The notes: generated by a model from the sequence alone, not told the origin. A stretch of 64,000 nucleotides of DNA from Mycobacterium sp. IS-1742 (GCF_001500125.1 NZ_LQIV01000002.1:62001-126000), one strand, 5' to 3'; positions 8,892-18,438 are shown, counted from the first letter of the stretch. Numbers and translations: made by a program.

Positions 8892-10636
8892 CGCGGACTG
8901 TCCCCTTTCACGGTGAGGCTTTCGGCGACCGTGCGTGCGCACATCGCCAGCGAGGTGGCGCCCGCATCGGGCGTGCCGACACTGCGCTCGGCCAACGGGC
9001 GGGCGCGGCCGACCTTCGGCCGCAGGTCGGCGGTGGCGCGGGCGGCGCTCTCCGCGGTCTGCGCGGCCGCCGTCCACGCCTGCTGCCACCGCTCCCCGTC
9101 GGCCACCCGCCGTTCCAATTCCTCGACGAACGGCAACAGCGCGTCGAGCATCGTCTTGTCGCCGGGTGCGGCACCACCGAGGTGGACCAGCGCGTCGTAG
9201 CCGTCCCGCATTCCCGCGGCGACGGTCGCCGAGTCCGGCCGTCCGGTGTCGCCGAGACGGGTGCCCAACGCGCTGAGCATCGCGCCCCACAGCACCCCGG
9301 ATGTGCCGCCCGCCTTGGCCGCCCACTCCTTGCCGGCCGCGGTGAGCACCGAACCCTGTCCGGCGCCCTGCTCCACCGCGTCGGCGGCCGCCGCACGCGC
9401 TGCGGCCGATCCCTTCACCATGCCGCGGCCGTGGTCGCCGTCGCCGGCGATCGCGTCGATGCGGCCGAGCTCGTCCTCGGCGCCGGCGAGCATCGCGGCC
9501 AGCGCCTCGAAGATCCTGGCGACCGCCCGACCGCCGTCGCGTCCGGCCTCGTCGGAGCGCTCACCGACCGACGGTGCGGCGGCCACCGCCGACACCTCGG
9601 CGTCGCTGCGCCGCTCACCGGGCGTATCCGCAACCGCGGCAGCACCTTTGCGGTATGCCGGGGTGTCCGCGGGGGCACGCCAGTACCGCTCGAGTTCCTC
9701 GTCGAGCCACATGACCGTCAGCGAGCAGCCGGCCATGTCGAGGCTCGTCACGAGCTCGCCGACCTCGGGTTCGACGATCACGAAGCCGCGCTCCCGCAGC
9801 AGCCGCGCCACCTCACCCCACACGACGAACAGCTCTTCGTACTTGGTCCGGCCGAGTCCATTCAGGATGACCGCGATCCGGTTCGACCCGGTGTCCGCGG
9901 GAATGTCGCCGAGCACACCGTCGACCAACGTCGCGGCCAGACCGGCGGCGGTCGGCATGGGTTCCTCGGCGACGCCCGGCTCACCGTGGATGCCCAGGCC
10001 CACGCCCATCTGCCCGTCGGGCACGGTGAACAACGGGTGGTCGGCACCGGGCAGCGTGCACCCGTCGAAGGCGACACCGAGTGTGCGGGTCGCCGCGTTG
10101 GACGCCTCCGCGACCCGGAGCACGCCCGCCATGTCGAGGCCCTCCTCGGCGGCGGCGGACGCGCACTTGAAAACCGTGAAATCGCCTGCGATGCCCCGTC
10201 GTTTGGCCTCTTCGCCCTTCGGTGCGCTGGCGATGTCGTCGGTGACCGCGAAGTAGTGGGCGTCGACACCCTCCCCGCGCAGCTGGTTCACCGCCAGGGT
10301 GAAATTCATGACGTCGCCGGCGTAGTTGCCGGTGATGAGCAGCACGCCGGCATCACCGTGCGCGGCGCGCGCGACCGATGCAGCCTCCTCGGTGGACGGG
10401 GACGTGAAGATGTTGCCCACCACCGCGCCGTCGGCGAAGCCCGCGCCGACGGTTCCGCAGAACGCCGGGTAGTGCCCGGATCCGCCGCCGATGACGACCG
10501 CCACCTTGCCCGGGCGGGTGCGGTGCGCGCGCACCACGCCGCCGGGGACTCCGGCCACGTAGCGCGAATTCGCGTCGAGGAACCCGACGAGCATGTCCTC
10601 GGTGAAGCGCGCCGGATCGTTGAACAGCTTCGTCAC
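8888..10636 (-). CDS. derK: Full-length DAK-family kinase (D-erythrulose kinase-like)
   Basis: This 582-residue protein carries both domains of ATP-dependent dihydroxyacetone kinases. The DhaK domain (about 1-330) has [12 protein letters not shown], the NYAGDVMNF motif and the substrate-binding GIHGEPG. The DhaL domain (about 380-575) has GDGDHGRGM, with Mg-binding Asp residues, and GGTSGVLWG. The product [19 protein letters not shown] resembles the M. smegmatis D-erythrulose kinase by family and context, giving D-erythrulose 4-phosphate. Plain dihydroxyacetone kinase activity is the alternative. It overlaps its neighbours by 4 bp on both sides. Confidence 0.82.
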   Translation of the reverse strand: MTKLFNDPARFTEDMLVGFLDANSRYVAGVPGGVVRAHRTRPGKVAVVIGGGSGHYPAFCGTVGAGFADGAVVGNIFTSPSTEEAASVARAAHGDAGVLLITGNYAGDVMNFTLAVNQLRGEGVDAHYFAVTDDIASAPKGEEAKRRGIAGDFTVFKCASAAAEEGLDMAGVLRVAEASNAATRTLGVAFDGCTLPGADHPLFTVPDGQMGVGLGIHGEPGVAEEPMPTAAGLAATLVDGVLGDIPADTGSNRIAVILNGLGRTKYEELFVVWGEVARLLRERGFVIVEPEVGELVTSLDMAGCSLTVMWLDEELERYWRAPADTPAYRKGAAAVADTPGERRSDAEVSAVAAAPSVGERSDEAGRDGGRAVARIFEALAAMLAGAEDELGRIDAIAGDGDHGRGMVKGSAAARAAAADAVEQGAGQGSVLTAAGKEWAAKAGGTSGVLWGAMLSALGTRLGDTGRPDSATVAAGMRDGYDALVHLGGAAPGDKTMLDALLPFVEELERRVADGERWQQAWTAAAQTAESAARATADLRPKVGRARPLAERSVGTPDAGATSLAMCARTVAESLTVKGDSPR

Positions 10637-11760
10637 CGCAGACGCACCCCCGTGTCGGTGTCGAACAGGTACACCCGTTCCGGCGGCGCCGTGACGTACA
10701 CCTTCTGTTCGGGTTCGTAGCTCTCGGCGGCCGGTGTCTGCACCACGACGCCCTCCTCCAGACCGTGGACGGTGCTCGTGGACAGGCCGAACTCCAGGAG
10801 GTGCTCGAAGTAGGCGACGGTGGTCGCGACGCCGCGTGTGGAGTCGGCGGTGATCACGCAGTCCTGGGGCCGCAGACCCACGGTGACCGCGGTGCCGTCG
10901 GCGACGTCGGTGACCGCGGTGTCCAGACTTCCGGCGTCGTCGCCGATCTGCACGGACACCCGGCCGTCCCGGACACGGGCGATCCCCGGGAGGACGTTGA
11001 TCTGCGGTTCGCCCACGAACTGCGCGACGAACAGGTTCGCCGGATCGTCGAATACCTCGTCGGGTGTGCCGAACTGCTGCACGACGCCTGCGTCCATCAC
11101 CGCGAGACGGTCCGCCAGCGACAGCGCCTCCACCTGGTCGTGGGTCACGACGATGATCGTGTAGCCGAATTCGCGTTGCAGCACCTTGAGTTCGCGGCGC
11201 ACCCGCTGCCGGGCCGACGCGTCGAGGTGGCTGAGCGGTTCGTCGAGCAGCAGCACGGGTGGGTTGCGTACGAGCGCGCGGGCCAGCGCCACCCTTTGCT
11301 TTTGACCGCTCGACAGCCCGGCCGGTCGCAGGCCCATCAGGTCGTCCATCTCGAGACGCCGGCTGATCGAATCGACCATCTGCTCGGCGCCTTTGACCTT
11401 GCGCGCCTTCAACCCGTACAGCAGGTTCTCGCGCACCGACATCGGCGGGTACAGGGCGTAGCTCTCGAACCCGACACCGATTCCCCGCTTGGCGGCGGGC
11501 AACTGGGAGATCTCGCGGTCGCCGATCCTGATGGATCCGCTGGTGACGGTCTCCAGTCCGGCGATCATCCGCAGCGTGGTGGTCTTCCCGCAGCCGGACG
11601 GTCCCAGCAGCGCGACGAGTTCGCCCGGTTCGATGGCCAGGTCGATGCCCTTGACCGCGGTCACACTCTCCCGGCCTCTCGACGCGTAGGTCTTCACCAG
11701 CTTGTCCAGGGTGAGGCTCTGCGCGGTGTCGGTCCGCGGCTTCTCGGCGGTCAGACTCAC
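10633..11760 (-). CDS. Polyol/sugar ABC transporter ATP-binding protein 1
   Basis: This 375-residue MalK/UgpC-type ATPase has Walker [10 protein letters not shown], signature LSSGQKQR, Walker B VLLLDEPLSHLD and switch His in VTHDQVEA, with a C-terminal TOBE/OB regulatory region. The Q-loop reads GFESYALYP, so the usual Gln is Glu; the second ATPase has the same change. GTG start at 11760 overlaps the upstream ATPase stop (GTGA). Two different ATPases in one operon imply a heterodimeric motor for the two permeases. It is part of the four-carbon polyol module. Confidence 0.86.
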   Translation of the reverse strand: MSLTAEKPRTDTAQSLTLDKLVKTYASRGRESVTAVKGIDLAIEPGELVALLGPSGCGKTTTLRMIAGLETVTSGSIRIGDREISQLPAAKRGIGVGFESYALYPPMSVRENLLYGLKARKVKGAEQMVDSISRRLEMDDLMGLRPAGLSSGQKQRVALARALVRNPPVLLLDEPLSHLDASARQRVRRELKVLQREFGYTIIVVTHDQVEALSLADRLAVMDAGVVQQFGTPDEVFDDPANLFVAQFVGEPQINVLPGIARVRDGRVSVQIGDDAGSLDTAVTDVADGTAVTVGLRPQDCVITADSTRGVATTVAYFEHLLEFGLSTSTVHGLEEGVVVQTPAAESYEPEQKVYVTAPPERVYLFDTDTGVRLR

Positions 11761-12872
11761 TGTGCTGCCTCCAGTGTCGAATGGTGATCGGCGGGTCTCA
11801 GACGCGAGGTGTCGCCGTCACCGACGGCGAAGACGTGGACGTCGGAGCCGGCGACCTTCATCGTGACGTCGTCGCCCTCCCCCACCCCGTGGCGGCCCGA
11901 GGTCAGCACGATGAGCTGGGTGCCGCCGCAGTCGACGGTCAGCTCGATGTTGCGGCCGAGGCGCTCGGCGAGCAGCACCCGTCCCCGCAGCGTTCCTTCG
12001 CCACTGGTGACGTGGATATCGCTGGGGCGCAGGCCCACCCGCACGCGGTCACCGCGGTCGACGAGCGCGTCGGCCGGGATGGCGACGTCCAGCGAGCCGT
12101 CCCCGAGCCGGATCCGGCCGTCGTCGACCACCCCGTCGAGCAGGTTGATCTCGGGCTGGCCGAGCGCCCGTGCGACGAACGTGTCGGCGGGCCGGCGCCA
12201 GATGTCCTCGGGTGTGCCGATCTGGACCAGGCGGCCGTCGCGCATGACCGCGATCCGGTCGCCGAGCGCGAGCGCTTCCTGGTAGTCGTGCGTGACGTAC
12301 AGCGTCGTCGTGTTCGACATCGCGCCGAGCTGTTTGAGCTCGGCGCGCATCGCGGCGCGCAGCTTCGCGTCGAGGTGGCTGAGCGGTTCGTCGAGCAGGT
12401 AGATGTCGGCGGGGCGCACCAGCACCCGACCGAGCGCGACCCGCTGCCGCTGACCGTTCGACAGCTCCCGCGGATACCGCTTCAGCAGGTGGTTGATCCC
12501 CAACGTGGTCGTCACCTGGTCGATGCGCTCGGCGCGCTCCGCATCCGAATAACGGCCCGTACGACCCGATTTCAGCGGGGAGGCGAGGTTCTCGCTCACC
12601 GTCTTCTGCGGGTACAGCGCGTAACTCTCGAAGGCCATCGCGACGTTGCGGTGGTAGGGCTCGACGCGGGTGACGTCGCGGCCGCCGATGTGGACCGACC
12701 CGCCGTCGATGTCGACCAGCCCCGCGATCGATTTCAGCGTGGTGGTCTTCCCGGCGCCGCTGGGCCCGAGGATCACGAAGAACTCGCCGTTGGCGATGTC
12801 GACGGTCACCCCGTCGACGGCTCGCGTCTTGCCGAAGGACTTGTGCAGATCGTTGACAGATACCGTGGCCAT
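11757..12872 (-). CDS. Polyol/sugar ABC transporter ATP-binding protein 2
   Basis: This 371-residue ATPase begins MATVSVNDLHKSFGKTRAVDG. Walker A is GPSGAGKTT, the signature is LSNGQRQR (Asn in place of the more usual Gly), Walker B is IYLLDEPLSHLD and the switch His lies in VTHDYQEA. The Q-loop again reads AFESYALYP with Glu for Gln. A TOBE-type domain occupies the C-terminus. The ATG shares one base with the permease stop (TGATG). It presumably pairs with ATPase 1 on the two permeases. Confidence 0.86.
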   Translation of the reverse strand: MATVSVNDLHKSFGKTRAVDGVTVDIANGEFFVILGPSGAGKTTTLKSIAGLVDIDGGSVHIGGRDVTRVEPYHRNVAMAFESYALYPQKTVSENLASPLKSGRTGRYSDAERAERIDQVTTTLGINHLLKRYPRELSNGQRQRVALGRVLVRPADIYLLDEPLSHLDAKLRAAMRAELKQLGAMSNTTTLYVTHDYQEALALGDRIAVMRDGRLVQIGTPEDIWRRPADTFVARALGQPEINLLDGVVDDGRIRLGDGSLDVAIPADALVDRGDRVRVGLRPSDIHVTSGEGTLRGRVLLAERLGRNIELTVDCGGTQLIVLTSGRHGVGEGDDVTMKVAGSDVHVFAVGDGDTSRLRPADHHSTLEAAQ

Positions 12873-13750
12873 CAGGCTTTCACCGCCCCGAACGACAGGC
12901 CCCGTACCAGATAGCGCTGAATGGTCAACGCGAGGATCAGGGGCGGGAGGGCCGCGATGATCGCCGCCGCGGCTGTGAGGTTGTAGTACGCCTGGCCGCC
13001 GCCACCGAGGAACTTCGTGATCGCGACCGTGACGGTGCCGGCGTTGCTGTCGGCGAGGATGAGCGGGAACACGTAGTTGTTCCAGGCGAAGATGAACGCC
13101 AGCAGGGCCGCCGCGGCGATACCGGGCCGCACGATCGGCAACGCCACCATGAGGAATGCCCGCTTGCGGGTGTAGCCGTCGAGCAGTGCGGCCTGCTCGA
13201 GATCCTCGGGCAGATCTTGGAAGTAGGACCGCAGGATCCACACCACCAGCGGCATCGTCACCAGCTGCAGCACCCAGATCATGCCGACCTTGGTGTCGAA
13301 CAGCCCGATCTGGTTGTAGATCACGAACAGCGGCACGATGACCATGAGTTCGGGGGCGAACCGGAACGACAGCATCTGGAACATCAGGTCGTTGCTGCCC
13401 CTGTACTGCCAGCGACCCGCGGCGTAGGCGGCCGGGATGCCGATCACCAGCGACACGATCACCGCCCCGCCACAGTTGATCAGGCTGGTCAGCAGCGACG
13501 CCTTGAAGTCCACGCTGGTCATCTGAGTGCCCTTGTCGGAGAGCACCGTTGCGAAGTTCGACCAGGTCGGGCTGAACGAGAAGTACGTGGTGGTCTGCTG
13601 TTCGGCGTTCTTGAGCGCCAGCATGAGCATCCAGAAAATCGGGAACAGCGAGAAGAGGAACCAGAACACCAGTCCCAGGTCGGCCGCGACGGAGCCGATC
13701 GAGAACCGCTTCTGACCGGGCATCAACTCGCTTCTGCGGAAGAGTGCCAT
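12872..13750 (-). CDS. Polyol/sugar ABC transporter permease (MalG-like)
   Basis: This 292-residue protein starts MALFRRSELMPGQ. It has six predicted helices and the EAA loop LEQAALLDGYTRKRAFLMVALPIVRPG, then AALLAFIFAWNNYVFPLIL, the F.W..F.fpl.l motif of carbohydrate uptake transporter-1 MalG-type permeases. A long open frame extends upstream, but homologues of this type start at about this point and the ATG lies immediately after the upstream permease stop at 13753. It works with the MalF-like permease encoded just before it. Confidence 0.86.
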   Translation of the reverse strand: MALFRRSELMPGQKRFSIGSVAADLGLVFWFLFSLFPIFWMLMLALKNAEQQTTTYFSFSPTWSNFATVLSDKGTQMTSVDFKASLLTSLINCGGAVIVSLVIGIPAAYAAGRWQYRGSNDLMFQMLSFRFAPELMVIVPLFVIYNQIGLFDTKVGMIWVLQLVTMPLVVWILRSYFQDLPEDLEQAALLDGYTRKRAFLMVALPIVRPGIAAAALLAFIFAWNNYVFPLILADSNAGTVTVAITKFLGGGGQAYYNLTAAAAIIAALPPLILALTIQRYLVRGLSFGAVKA

Positions 13751-13752
13751 GG

Positions 13753-14709
13753 TTACGACTCCGCTCCGGCAGCACGGCGCTGCGCTTTGCCGAGCACGCT
13801 GACGAGGTAGCGCGCGGTGATGAACACGATGATCCAGAGCAGCAACATGTAGGTGCTGCCGCGCGAGTAGTCGAGGTTGATGATCGAATCCTCGAAGGCG
13901 CCGATCTGCAGGGTGCGGGTGGCGACACCCGGCCCGCCCGCGGTGAGCACGTAGATGTGGTCGAACACCTTGAGGTTGTCCATGAACCGGAAGATGACGG
14001 CGACCAGGATGTAGGGCCACAGCATCGGCAGCATCAGCTTGCGGAACATGTAGAACCAGTTGGCGCCGTCGACCTCGGAGGCCTCGAAGGGTTCCTTGGG
14101 CAGCGACCGGATACCGGCCAGCACGAGGATCGCCACGAACGGCGTGAAGATCCACAGGTCGACCAGAATGACCGACCACAGCGCATTGCCCGACGACAAC
14201 CAGTCGAACGTGTTGCCCAAGCCCAGAACATGGTTCAGGATCCCGAACTGCGGGTTGAACATCAGCTTCCAGATCACGCCCGCGATCACCGGGGCGATCA
14301 TCAGCGGAAGGATCAGCACCTTCTCGAAGATCTTGCCGATGATGCTCGACCGGTTCAGCAGCAGCGCCAGCCCGACACCGAGGACGGTCTCGATCGCCGT
14401 CGCCACGACGGCGAAGATGCCGGTGACCTTGACGCTCTCCCAGAAGATCTGGTCCCCGAGAACCGACGCGAAGTTCTCGAACCAGATGAAGTGCGGGTTC
14501 GGGTTGACCGCCGCGTAGTTGAGGAACGCGTAGTAGGCGCCGACGAAGAACGGATACAGGATCCCGATGACGATGACCAGCGCCGGGATCGACAGCAGAT
14601 AGGGTCGCAGCCTGCGCCGCCAGGTCGGCACCTCGGGCAGCGCACGGCCCGGTTCCTGCGCCTGCCGTTCGGGCGACGCCTCCGGCGCCTTGGGGGTCTG
14701 AGTGGTCAT
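13753..14709 (-). CDS. Polyol/sugar ABC transporter permease (MalF-like)
   Basis: This 318-residue protein starts MTTQTPKAPEASPERQ, a charged, Pro-rich cytoplasmic tail, followed by a first helix at YLLSIPALVIVIGILYPFFVG. The EAA loop is PFEASEVDGANWFYMFRKLMLPMLWP. Segments such as MFNPQFGILNHVLG are typical of MalF-type carbohydrate permeases. The ATG at 14709 lies 32 bp after the binding-protein stop. It makes the transmembrane pore with the MalG-like partner. Confidence 0.86.
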   Translation of the reverse strand: MTTQTPKAPEASPERQAQEPGRALPEVPTWRRRLRPYLLSIPALVIVIGILYPFFVGAYYAFLNYAAVNPNPHFIWFENFASVLGDQIFWESVKVTGIFAVVATAIETVLGVGLALLLNRSSIIGKIFEKVLILPLMIAPVIAGVIWKLMFNPQFGILNHVLGLGNTFDWLSSGNALWSVILVDLWIFTPFVAILVLAGIRSLPKEPFEASEVDGANWFYMFRKLMLPMLWPYILVAVIFRFMDNLKVFDHIYVLTAGGPGVATRTLQIGAFEDSIINLDYSRGSTYMLLLWIIVFITARYLVSVLGKAQRRAAGAES

Positions 14710-14741
14710 GGGTGGCCCTGCTCTCTCATTGGACACGGCTC

Positions 14742-16169
14742 CTAGAGGTTGACCTTGGAGGTGTTGGTCTTGGCCAGACTGCGCAGCCGGGACGCGGCGT
14801 CGTCCCCGCCGTAGATGTCCTGCAGCGCGACGGCCCAGTCCTTGGTGGTGTCGAAGAACTTCTTCTGCGGGGTGAACTGGATCTTCGAGGTGGGGATCAC
14901 GGTCTCGAAGGTCTCGAGGTAGCCGTACTGGTCGGCGGCGATGCGTTTGAACGTCGTGTCGAAGACCGACTGCCGCACCGGATCTGCGTAGATGCCGCCC
15001 TCGACGGCCTTGTTCATCGACTCCTTGCCGGTGGCCCACTGGATGAACAGCCACGCGGGCAGCTTGTTGCGCGAGTTGGCGTTCATGGCCCAGGTCCAGG
15101 TCCACAGGTTGGTCCGGTAGTTGCCGTCCGGCCCGGCCGGGCCCGGGTACCAGCCGAGGTTTCCCGCCTGCGCGCTGGCGCCCGGCTTGTTCTTCGGATA
15201 CGTGGCGCTGTCGGCGTCGTAGACCATCATGGCCTTGCCGTCACCGAGATCACCGGTGGCGTTGGGATAGTCGTAGGTGGTCCACGAGGTGGGACCCGCC
15301 TCGTGCTGCATCTGGATCCACTTCTCGGTGAATGCCACGGCCTTGTCGCTGTCCATCTCGGCGACCAGATCGCGGCCGTCGAACGTGTAGTCGACGGCGC
15401 CTTCGCGGACGTACTGGGTCATGAAGCCCGGGTGGATCGTGGCCCACGACTTCGACCCGCGGGTCGCGATGCCGTACCGGTTCTCCGAGCGGTCGGTCAG
15501 GTCGACGGCGAGCTGGACGAAGTCGTCGAAGGTGTCGGGCAGCTTCCTGATGCCCCGCCGGTCGAAATACGCCTTGTTGTAGGCGACGACGTTGTTCTCG
15601 AATCCCCACGGGATGGCCCACTGACCGCCGGTGCCCAACGGGTTCCCCAGAGTGAAGTCCCACCGGGTCGAGGTGCGCAGACCTTCGAAGATGTCCTCGA
15701 AGTCGTACTCGGCGTTGGTCGCCGAGGTGTTCTGCAGCCAGGGGTTGAGATCCTCGATCCAGCCGGGTGGCCCGTACTGCCAGATGAAGTAGGCGCCCAG
15801 CATGAACGCATCGTGTTTGCCCGTGCCGCCGGCGAGTTCGGTGTTCAGCTTGGTGAAGTAGTCCGCCTCGGGCACCAGGTCGACGTTGACGGTGATCCCG
15901 GTGAGCTCGGTGAACTCCTTGAGAAGCGGCTGGTACGACTGCTGGTACGGGTGCGGGGTCTGCAGGATGTTGATGGTCGACCCGGACGCCTTGCGCCAGT
16001 CGAATCCACCGCTCACCTCCGAGGCCCCGTTCGGCGCACTGGCCTTGCCTCCGACCCCGCAGGCCGACAGCACCGGCAGGCTGGCGGCGGCCGCACCGGC
16101 GATTCCCATCGCGGCCAGCATGTTCCGGCGCGACAGCTGACGTTGCTGCGCGACCCGATCTCGACTCAT
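14742..16169 (-). CDS. Polyol/sugar ABC transporter substrate-binding lipoprotein
   Basis: This 475-residue extracytoplasmic binding protein has an N-terminus with a twin-arginine motif (LSRRNMLAAMG) and a lipobox (VLSAC) near residue 35, so it is probably Tat-exported and lipid-anchored. The mature domain has family-1 sugar-binding features: INILQTPHPYQQSYQPLLKEF, GITVNVDLVPEADYFTKLNTEL and a C-terminal segment on a bound-ligand face. The related M. smegmatis protein was, from memory, the ligand-screened protein that revealed threitol/erythritol use. It leads the transporter part of the operon, 19 bp after the dehydrogenase. Confidence 0.84.
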   Translation of the reverse strand: MSRDRVAQQRQLSRRNMLAAMGIAGAAAASLPVLSACGVGGKASAPNGASEVSGGFDWRKASGSTINILQTPHPYQQSYQPLLKEFTELTGITVNVDLVPEADYFTKLNTELAGGTGKHDAFMLGAYFIWQYGPPGWIEDLNPWLQNTSATNAEYDFEDIFEGLRTSTRWDFTLGNPLGTGGQWAIPWGFENNVVAYNKAYFDRRGIRKLPDTFDDFVQLAVDLTDRSENRYGIATRGSKSWATIHPGFMTQYVREGAVDYTFDGRDLVAEMDSDKAVAFTEKWIQMQHEAGPTSWTTYDYPNATGDLGDGKAMMVYDADSATYPKNKPGASAQAGNLGWYPGPAGPDGNYRTNLWTWTWAMNANSRNKLPAWLFIQWATGKESMNKAVEGGIYADPVRQSVFDTTFKRIAADQYGYLETFETVIPTSKIQFTPQKKFFDTTKDWAVALQDIYGGDDAASRLRSLAKTNTSKVNL

Positions 16170-16188
16170 GTGGTTCTTCCTTCGGCTC

Positions 16189-17277
16189 TCAGGCGGGGAT
16201 CAGCGAGACCTTGACCGACTCTTTACCGCTGGCGACCAGGTCGAGACCCTTCTGGAAGTCGGTGAGCGGCAACTGATGTGTGCAGATCTCGTCCATCGGC
16301 AGGACACCGGACTCGATCATCTTGATGGCGGCCGGCCAGCAGTACGGCCCGAGATGCGCGCCGAGCACGTCGAGTTCCTTGTCGTCGCTGATGATGCTCC
16401 AGTCGACGGTGACGTCGCTGCCGAACACCCCGTACTCGACGTAGCGGCCGAGCTTGCGCAACAGGTTGAGCCCCTGGGGTACCGCCGCCGTGTGCCCGGT
16501 GCCCTCGAGGTAGACGTCGGCGCCGTAACCGTCGGTGAGCTCCTTGACGATCGCGACCGGGTCCTGTTCGGCGATGTTGATCGTGATGTCGGCGCCGCAC
16601 TTCTCGGCCAGCTCGAGCTTCTCGGGCGCCAGGTCGAGCGCGATGACGTGCATCGGGTTCTTGGCCCGGGCGCCGGCGATCATGCCCAGGCCGATCGGCC
16701 CGCACCCCGCCACGACGACGGTGTCCTCGAACATGATCTGGGCGCGTTCGACCGCGTGCAGGGAGCACGACAGCGGTTCGGCGAAGGCGGCGTGGTGGGC
16801 CTTGATGTCCTTGGAGACCTTGTGCACCAGGGCTTCAGCCGGATAGACCATGTAGCCGGCCATCGCCCCCGGGGTACGGCGCTTGAAGCCGTACAGGTCG
16901 TGCGGTTGGCACATGTGGTACTGGCCGCGCTTGCAGAAGCGGCACTCCCAGCACGGCACGATCTGCTCGGAGACCACCCGGTCGCCGACGGCGATCCCCC
17001 ACCGCTGGGCCGCGTCGTCGTCGAGTTCGACCACCGTGCCGACGAATTCGTGGCCGGGAATCACCATGGTCTCGGCCCACGCGGGACGGTTCTCGTCGCC
17101 CCAGAACTTGGCCGCGCCGTGGTAGCACTTGAGGTCGCTGGCGCAGATCCCGACCGCTTCGACCTTGATCAGCGCCTCCCCGGGTTTCCGCTGGGGGACG
17201 GCGATCTCCTCGAGTCGATAGTCGCGCGGTCCGTGGCAGACCACGGCCTGCATCTTCTCCGGGATCTGATCGGGCAT
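16189..17277 (-). CDS. eltD: Zinc-dependent polyol dehydrogenase (erythritol/L-threitol dehydrogenase-like)
   Basis: This 362-residue medium-chain dehydrogenase has catalytic zinc ligands in GICASDLK and PGHEFVG, a structural zinc cluster CWECRFCKRGQYHMC and a Rossmann motif VAGCGPIGLG. The start ATG at 17277 has a GAGAGGAA ribosome site. Its place at the head of a polyol ABC operon with an erythrulose-type kinase and isomerase fits an NAD-dependent erythritol/L-threitol dehydrogenase, as I recall for M. smegmatis EltD. Together the three enzymes would give erythritol to D-erythrulose, then its 4-phosphate, then D-erythrose 4-phosphate. The exact stereospecificity is inferred. Confidence 0.78.
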   Translation of the reverse strand: MPDQIPEKMQAVVCHGPRDYRLEEIAVPQRKPGEALIKVEAVGICASDLKCYHGAAKFWGDENRPAWAETMVIPGHEFVGTVVELDDDAAQRWGIAVGDRVVSEQIVPCWECRFCKRGQYHMCQPHDLYGFKRRTPGAMAGYMVYPAEALVHKVSKDIKAHHAAFAEPLSCSLHAVERAQIMFEDTVVVAGCGPIGLGMIAGARAKNPMHVIALDLAPEKLELAEKCGADITINIAEQDPVAIVKELTDGYGADVYLEGTGHTAAVPQGLNLLRKLGRYVEYGVFGSDVTVDWSIISDDKELDVLGAHLGPYCWPAAIKMIESGVLPMDEICTHQLPLTDFQKGLDLVASGKESVKVSLIPA

Positions 17278-17326
17278 CAGCGGTTCCTCTCGTGTGGCTG
17301 CGCTCACACTAACCAATGCTGTGCAC

Positions 17327-17378
17327 ATCTGTCCAGAACATCTGTTCAGAGAGAATCTGTTCAGCTAGAGGTGTTCAG
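17327..17378. promoter_or_regulatory. Array of four direct repeats, likely SorC operators in the divergent promoter
   Basis: Four near-identical decamers lie in the same orientation: atctgtccag 17327-17336, atctgttcag 17340-17349, atctgttcag 17355-17364 and aggtgttcag 17369-17378. They start 13, 15 and 14 bp apart. They fill the gap between the divergent dehydrogenase operon and the SorC gene, so they are the natural binding array for this tetrameric regulator. The last copy abuts a -10-like catact at 17382-17387. Confidence 0.65.
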
Positions 17379-17394
17379 TGTCATACTTCTTGGC

Positions 17395-18423
17395 GTGCCC
17401 CGGTCCGCACAGCCCGCGTCCCCGACCGGCGTCGACAGTCCCGTCCCGGACGCCGACGCCGGCCATTTCCCGGCTTCGCTGCTCTATGCCGCGGCGAAGC
17501 TGTACTACACCGAGGACGCCACGCAGGCCGAGGTGGCGACGCAGCTCGGCACCAGCCGGGCGACGGTGAGCCGCCTGCTCGCCGAGGCCAAGCGGCGCGG
17601 CATCGTGCGGATCGAGGTGGTCCCGCCCGCCGAGGTCGCATCCGGCGACCTCGCCGACCGGGTGGCGCGCGCACTCTCCCTGACGACGGTCTTCCTCAGC
17701 CACCCGCTGCCCCACCCGGGCCCCGGCCGCGGCCTCGTCGACGTGATGGGCGCCGCGTTGGCGCCCGCGGTGGGGCGGGCGCTGGCCGGGGCCGGGCTGC
17801 TACCCGGGGACGTGTTGCTGGTGTCGAGTGGGCGGACGGTGTACGAGGTGTCCCAGTACGACCTCGTGCCGTTGCCGGGGGTGCTGGTGGCACCCACGGT
17901 CGGCGGCAACGACCAGCCCGAGGAGTGGTACCAGACCAACGAGATCACCAGGCGCGTCGCCAACCGGATCAACGGAAGGCCGAACTACCTGTTCGCCCCG
18001 GCGCTGCCCGGACCGGATCTGTATCCGTCGCTGCTCAACGATCCGAGCATCCAGCGGGTCCTGCACCTGTGGCCGCACGCCCGCTGCGCTCTGATGGGTG
18101 TCGGGGCGCCGCCGTTGATGCGTTCGGACATCCCGCAATTCGTCCCGACCCGGTCGAACTCCCTGCGGGCGGCGGTCGGTGACGTGTGCTCGCGCTTCTA
18201 CGACCGCAACGGCGACGAGGTCGAGTTCGAGGGCAGCGACCGCCTGATCGCCGTCGAACTCGAGGCATTGCGCCACGTCCCCGTGACGATCGCGGTGGCG
18301 GTGGGCGGAGACAAGGTGTCCTCGATCATCGCCGGCGCCCGCGGCGGCTACTTCAACCAGCTGGTGACCGACCCGTCCACGGCCGCGGCCGTTCTCGAGG
18401 CGGTCGACGGCGCGAAGGCCTGA
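17395..18423 (+). CDS. SorC/DeoR-type sugar-binding transcriptional regulator
   Basis: This 342-residue protein has an N-terminal helix-turn-helix (KLYYTEDATQAEVATQLGTS and RATVSRLLAEAKRRGIV, about residues 35-70). A large SorC sugar-binding domain follows, with GDVLLVSSGRTVYEV and GVGAPPLM segments. It is divergent from the polyol operon and presumably responds to a phosphorylated intermediate. The GTG at 17395 has no Shine-Dalgarno but lies 8 bp after a -10-like catact, which fits a leaderless transcript as is common in mycobacteria. GTG at 17371 is an in-frame alternative. Confidence 0.82.
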   Translation: MPRSAQPASPTGVDSPVPDADAGHFPASLLYAAAKLYYTEDATQAEVATQLGTSRATVSRLLAEAKRRGIVRIEVVPPAEVASGDLADRVARALSLTTVFLSHPLPHPGPGRGLVDVMGAALAPAVGRALAGAGLLPGDVLLVSSGRTVYEVSQYDLVPLPGVLVAPTVGGNDQPEEWYQTNEITRRVANRINGRPNYLFAPALPGPDLYPSLLNDPSIQRVLHLWPHARCALMGVGAPPLMRSDIPQFVPTRSNSLRAAVGDVCSRFYDRNGDEVEFEGSDRLIAVELEALRHVPVTIAVAVGGDKVSSIIAGARGGYFNQLVTDPSTAAAVLEAVDGAKA

Positions 18424-18438
18424 GGGCCGGCCGAACGG

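Noticed and set aside
16168..17394. N-terminal extension of the SorC frame through the dehydrogenase gene
   Set aside because: It is antisense to eltD, crosses the operator array and has no domain features; the HTH starts shortly after the GTG at 17395.
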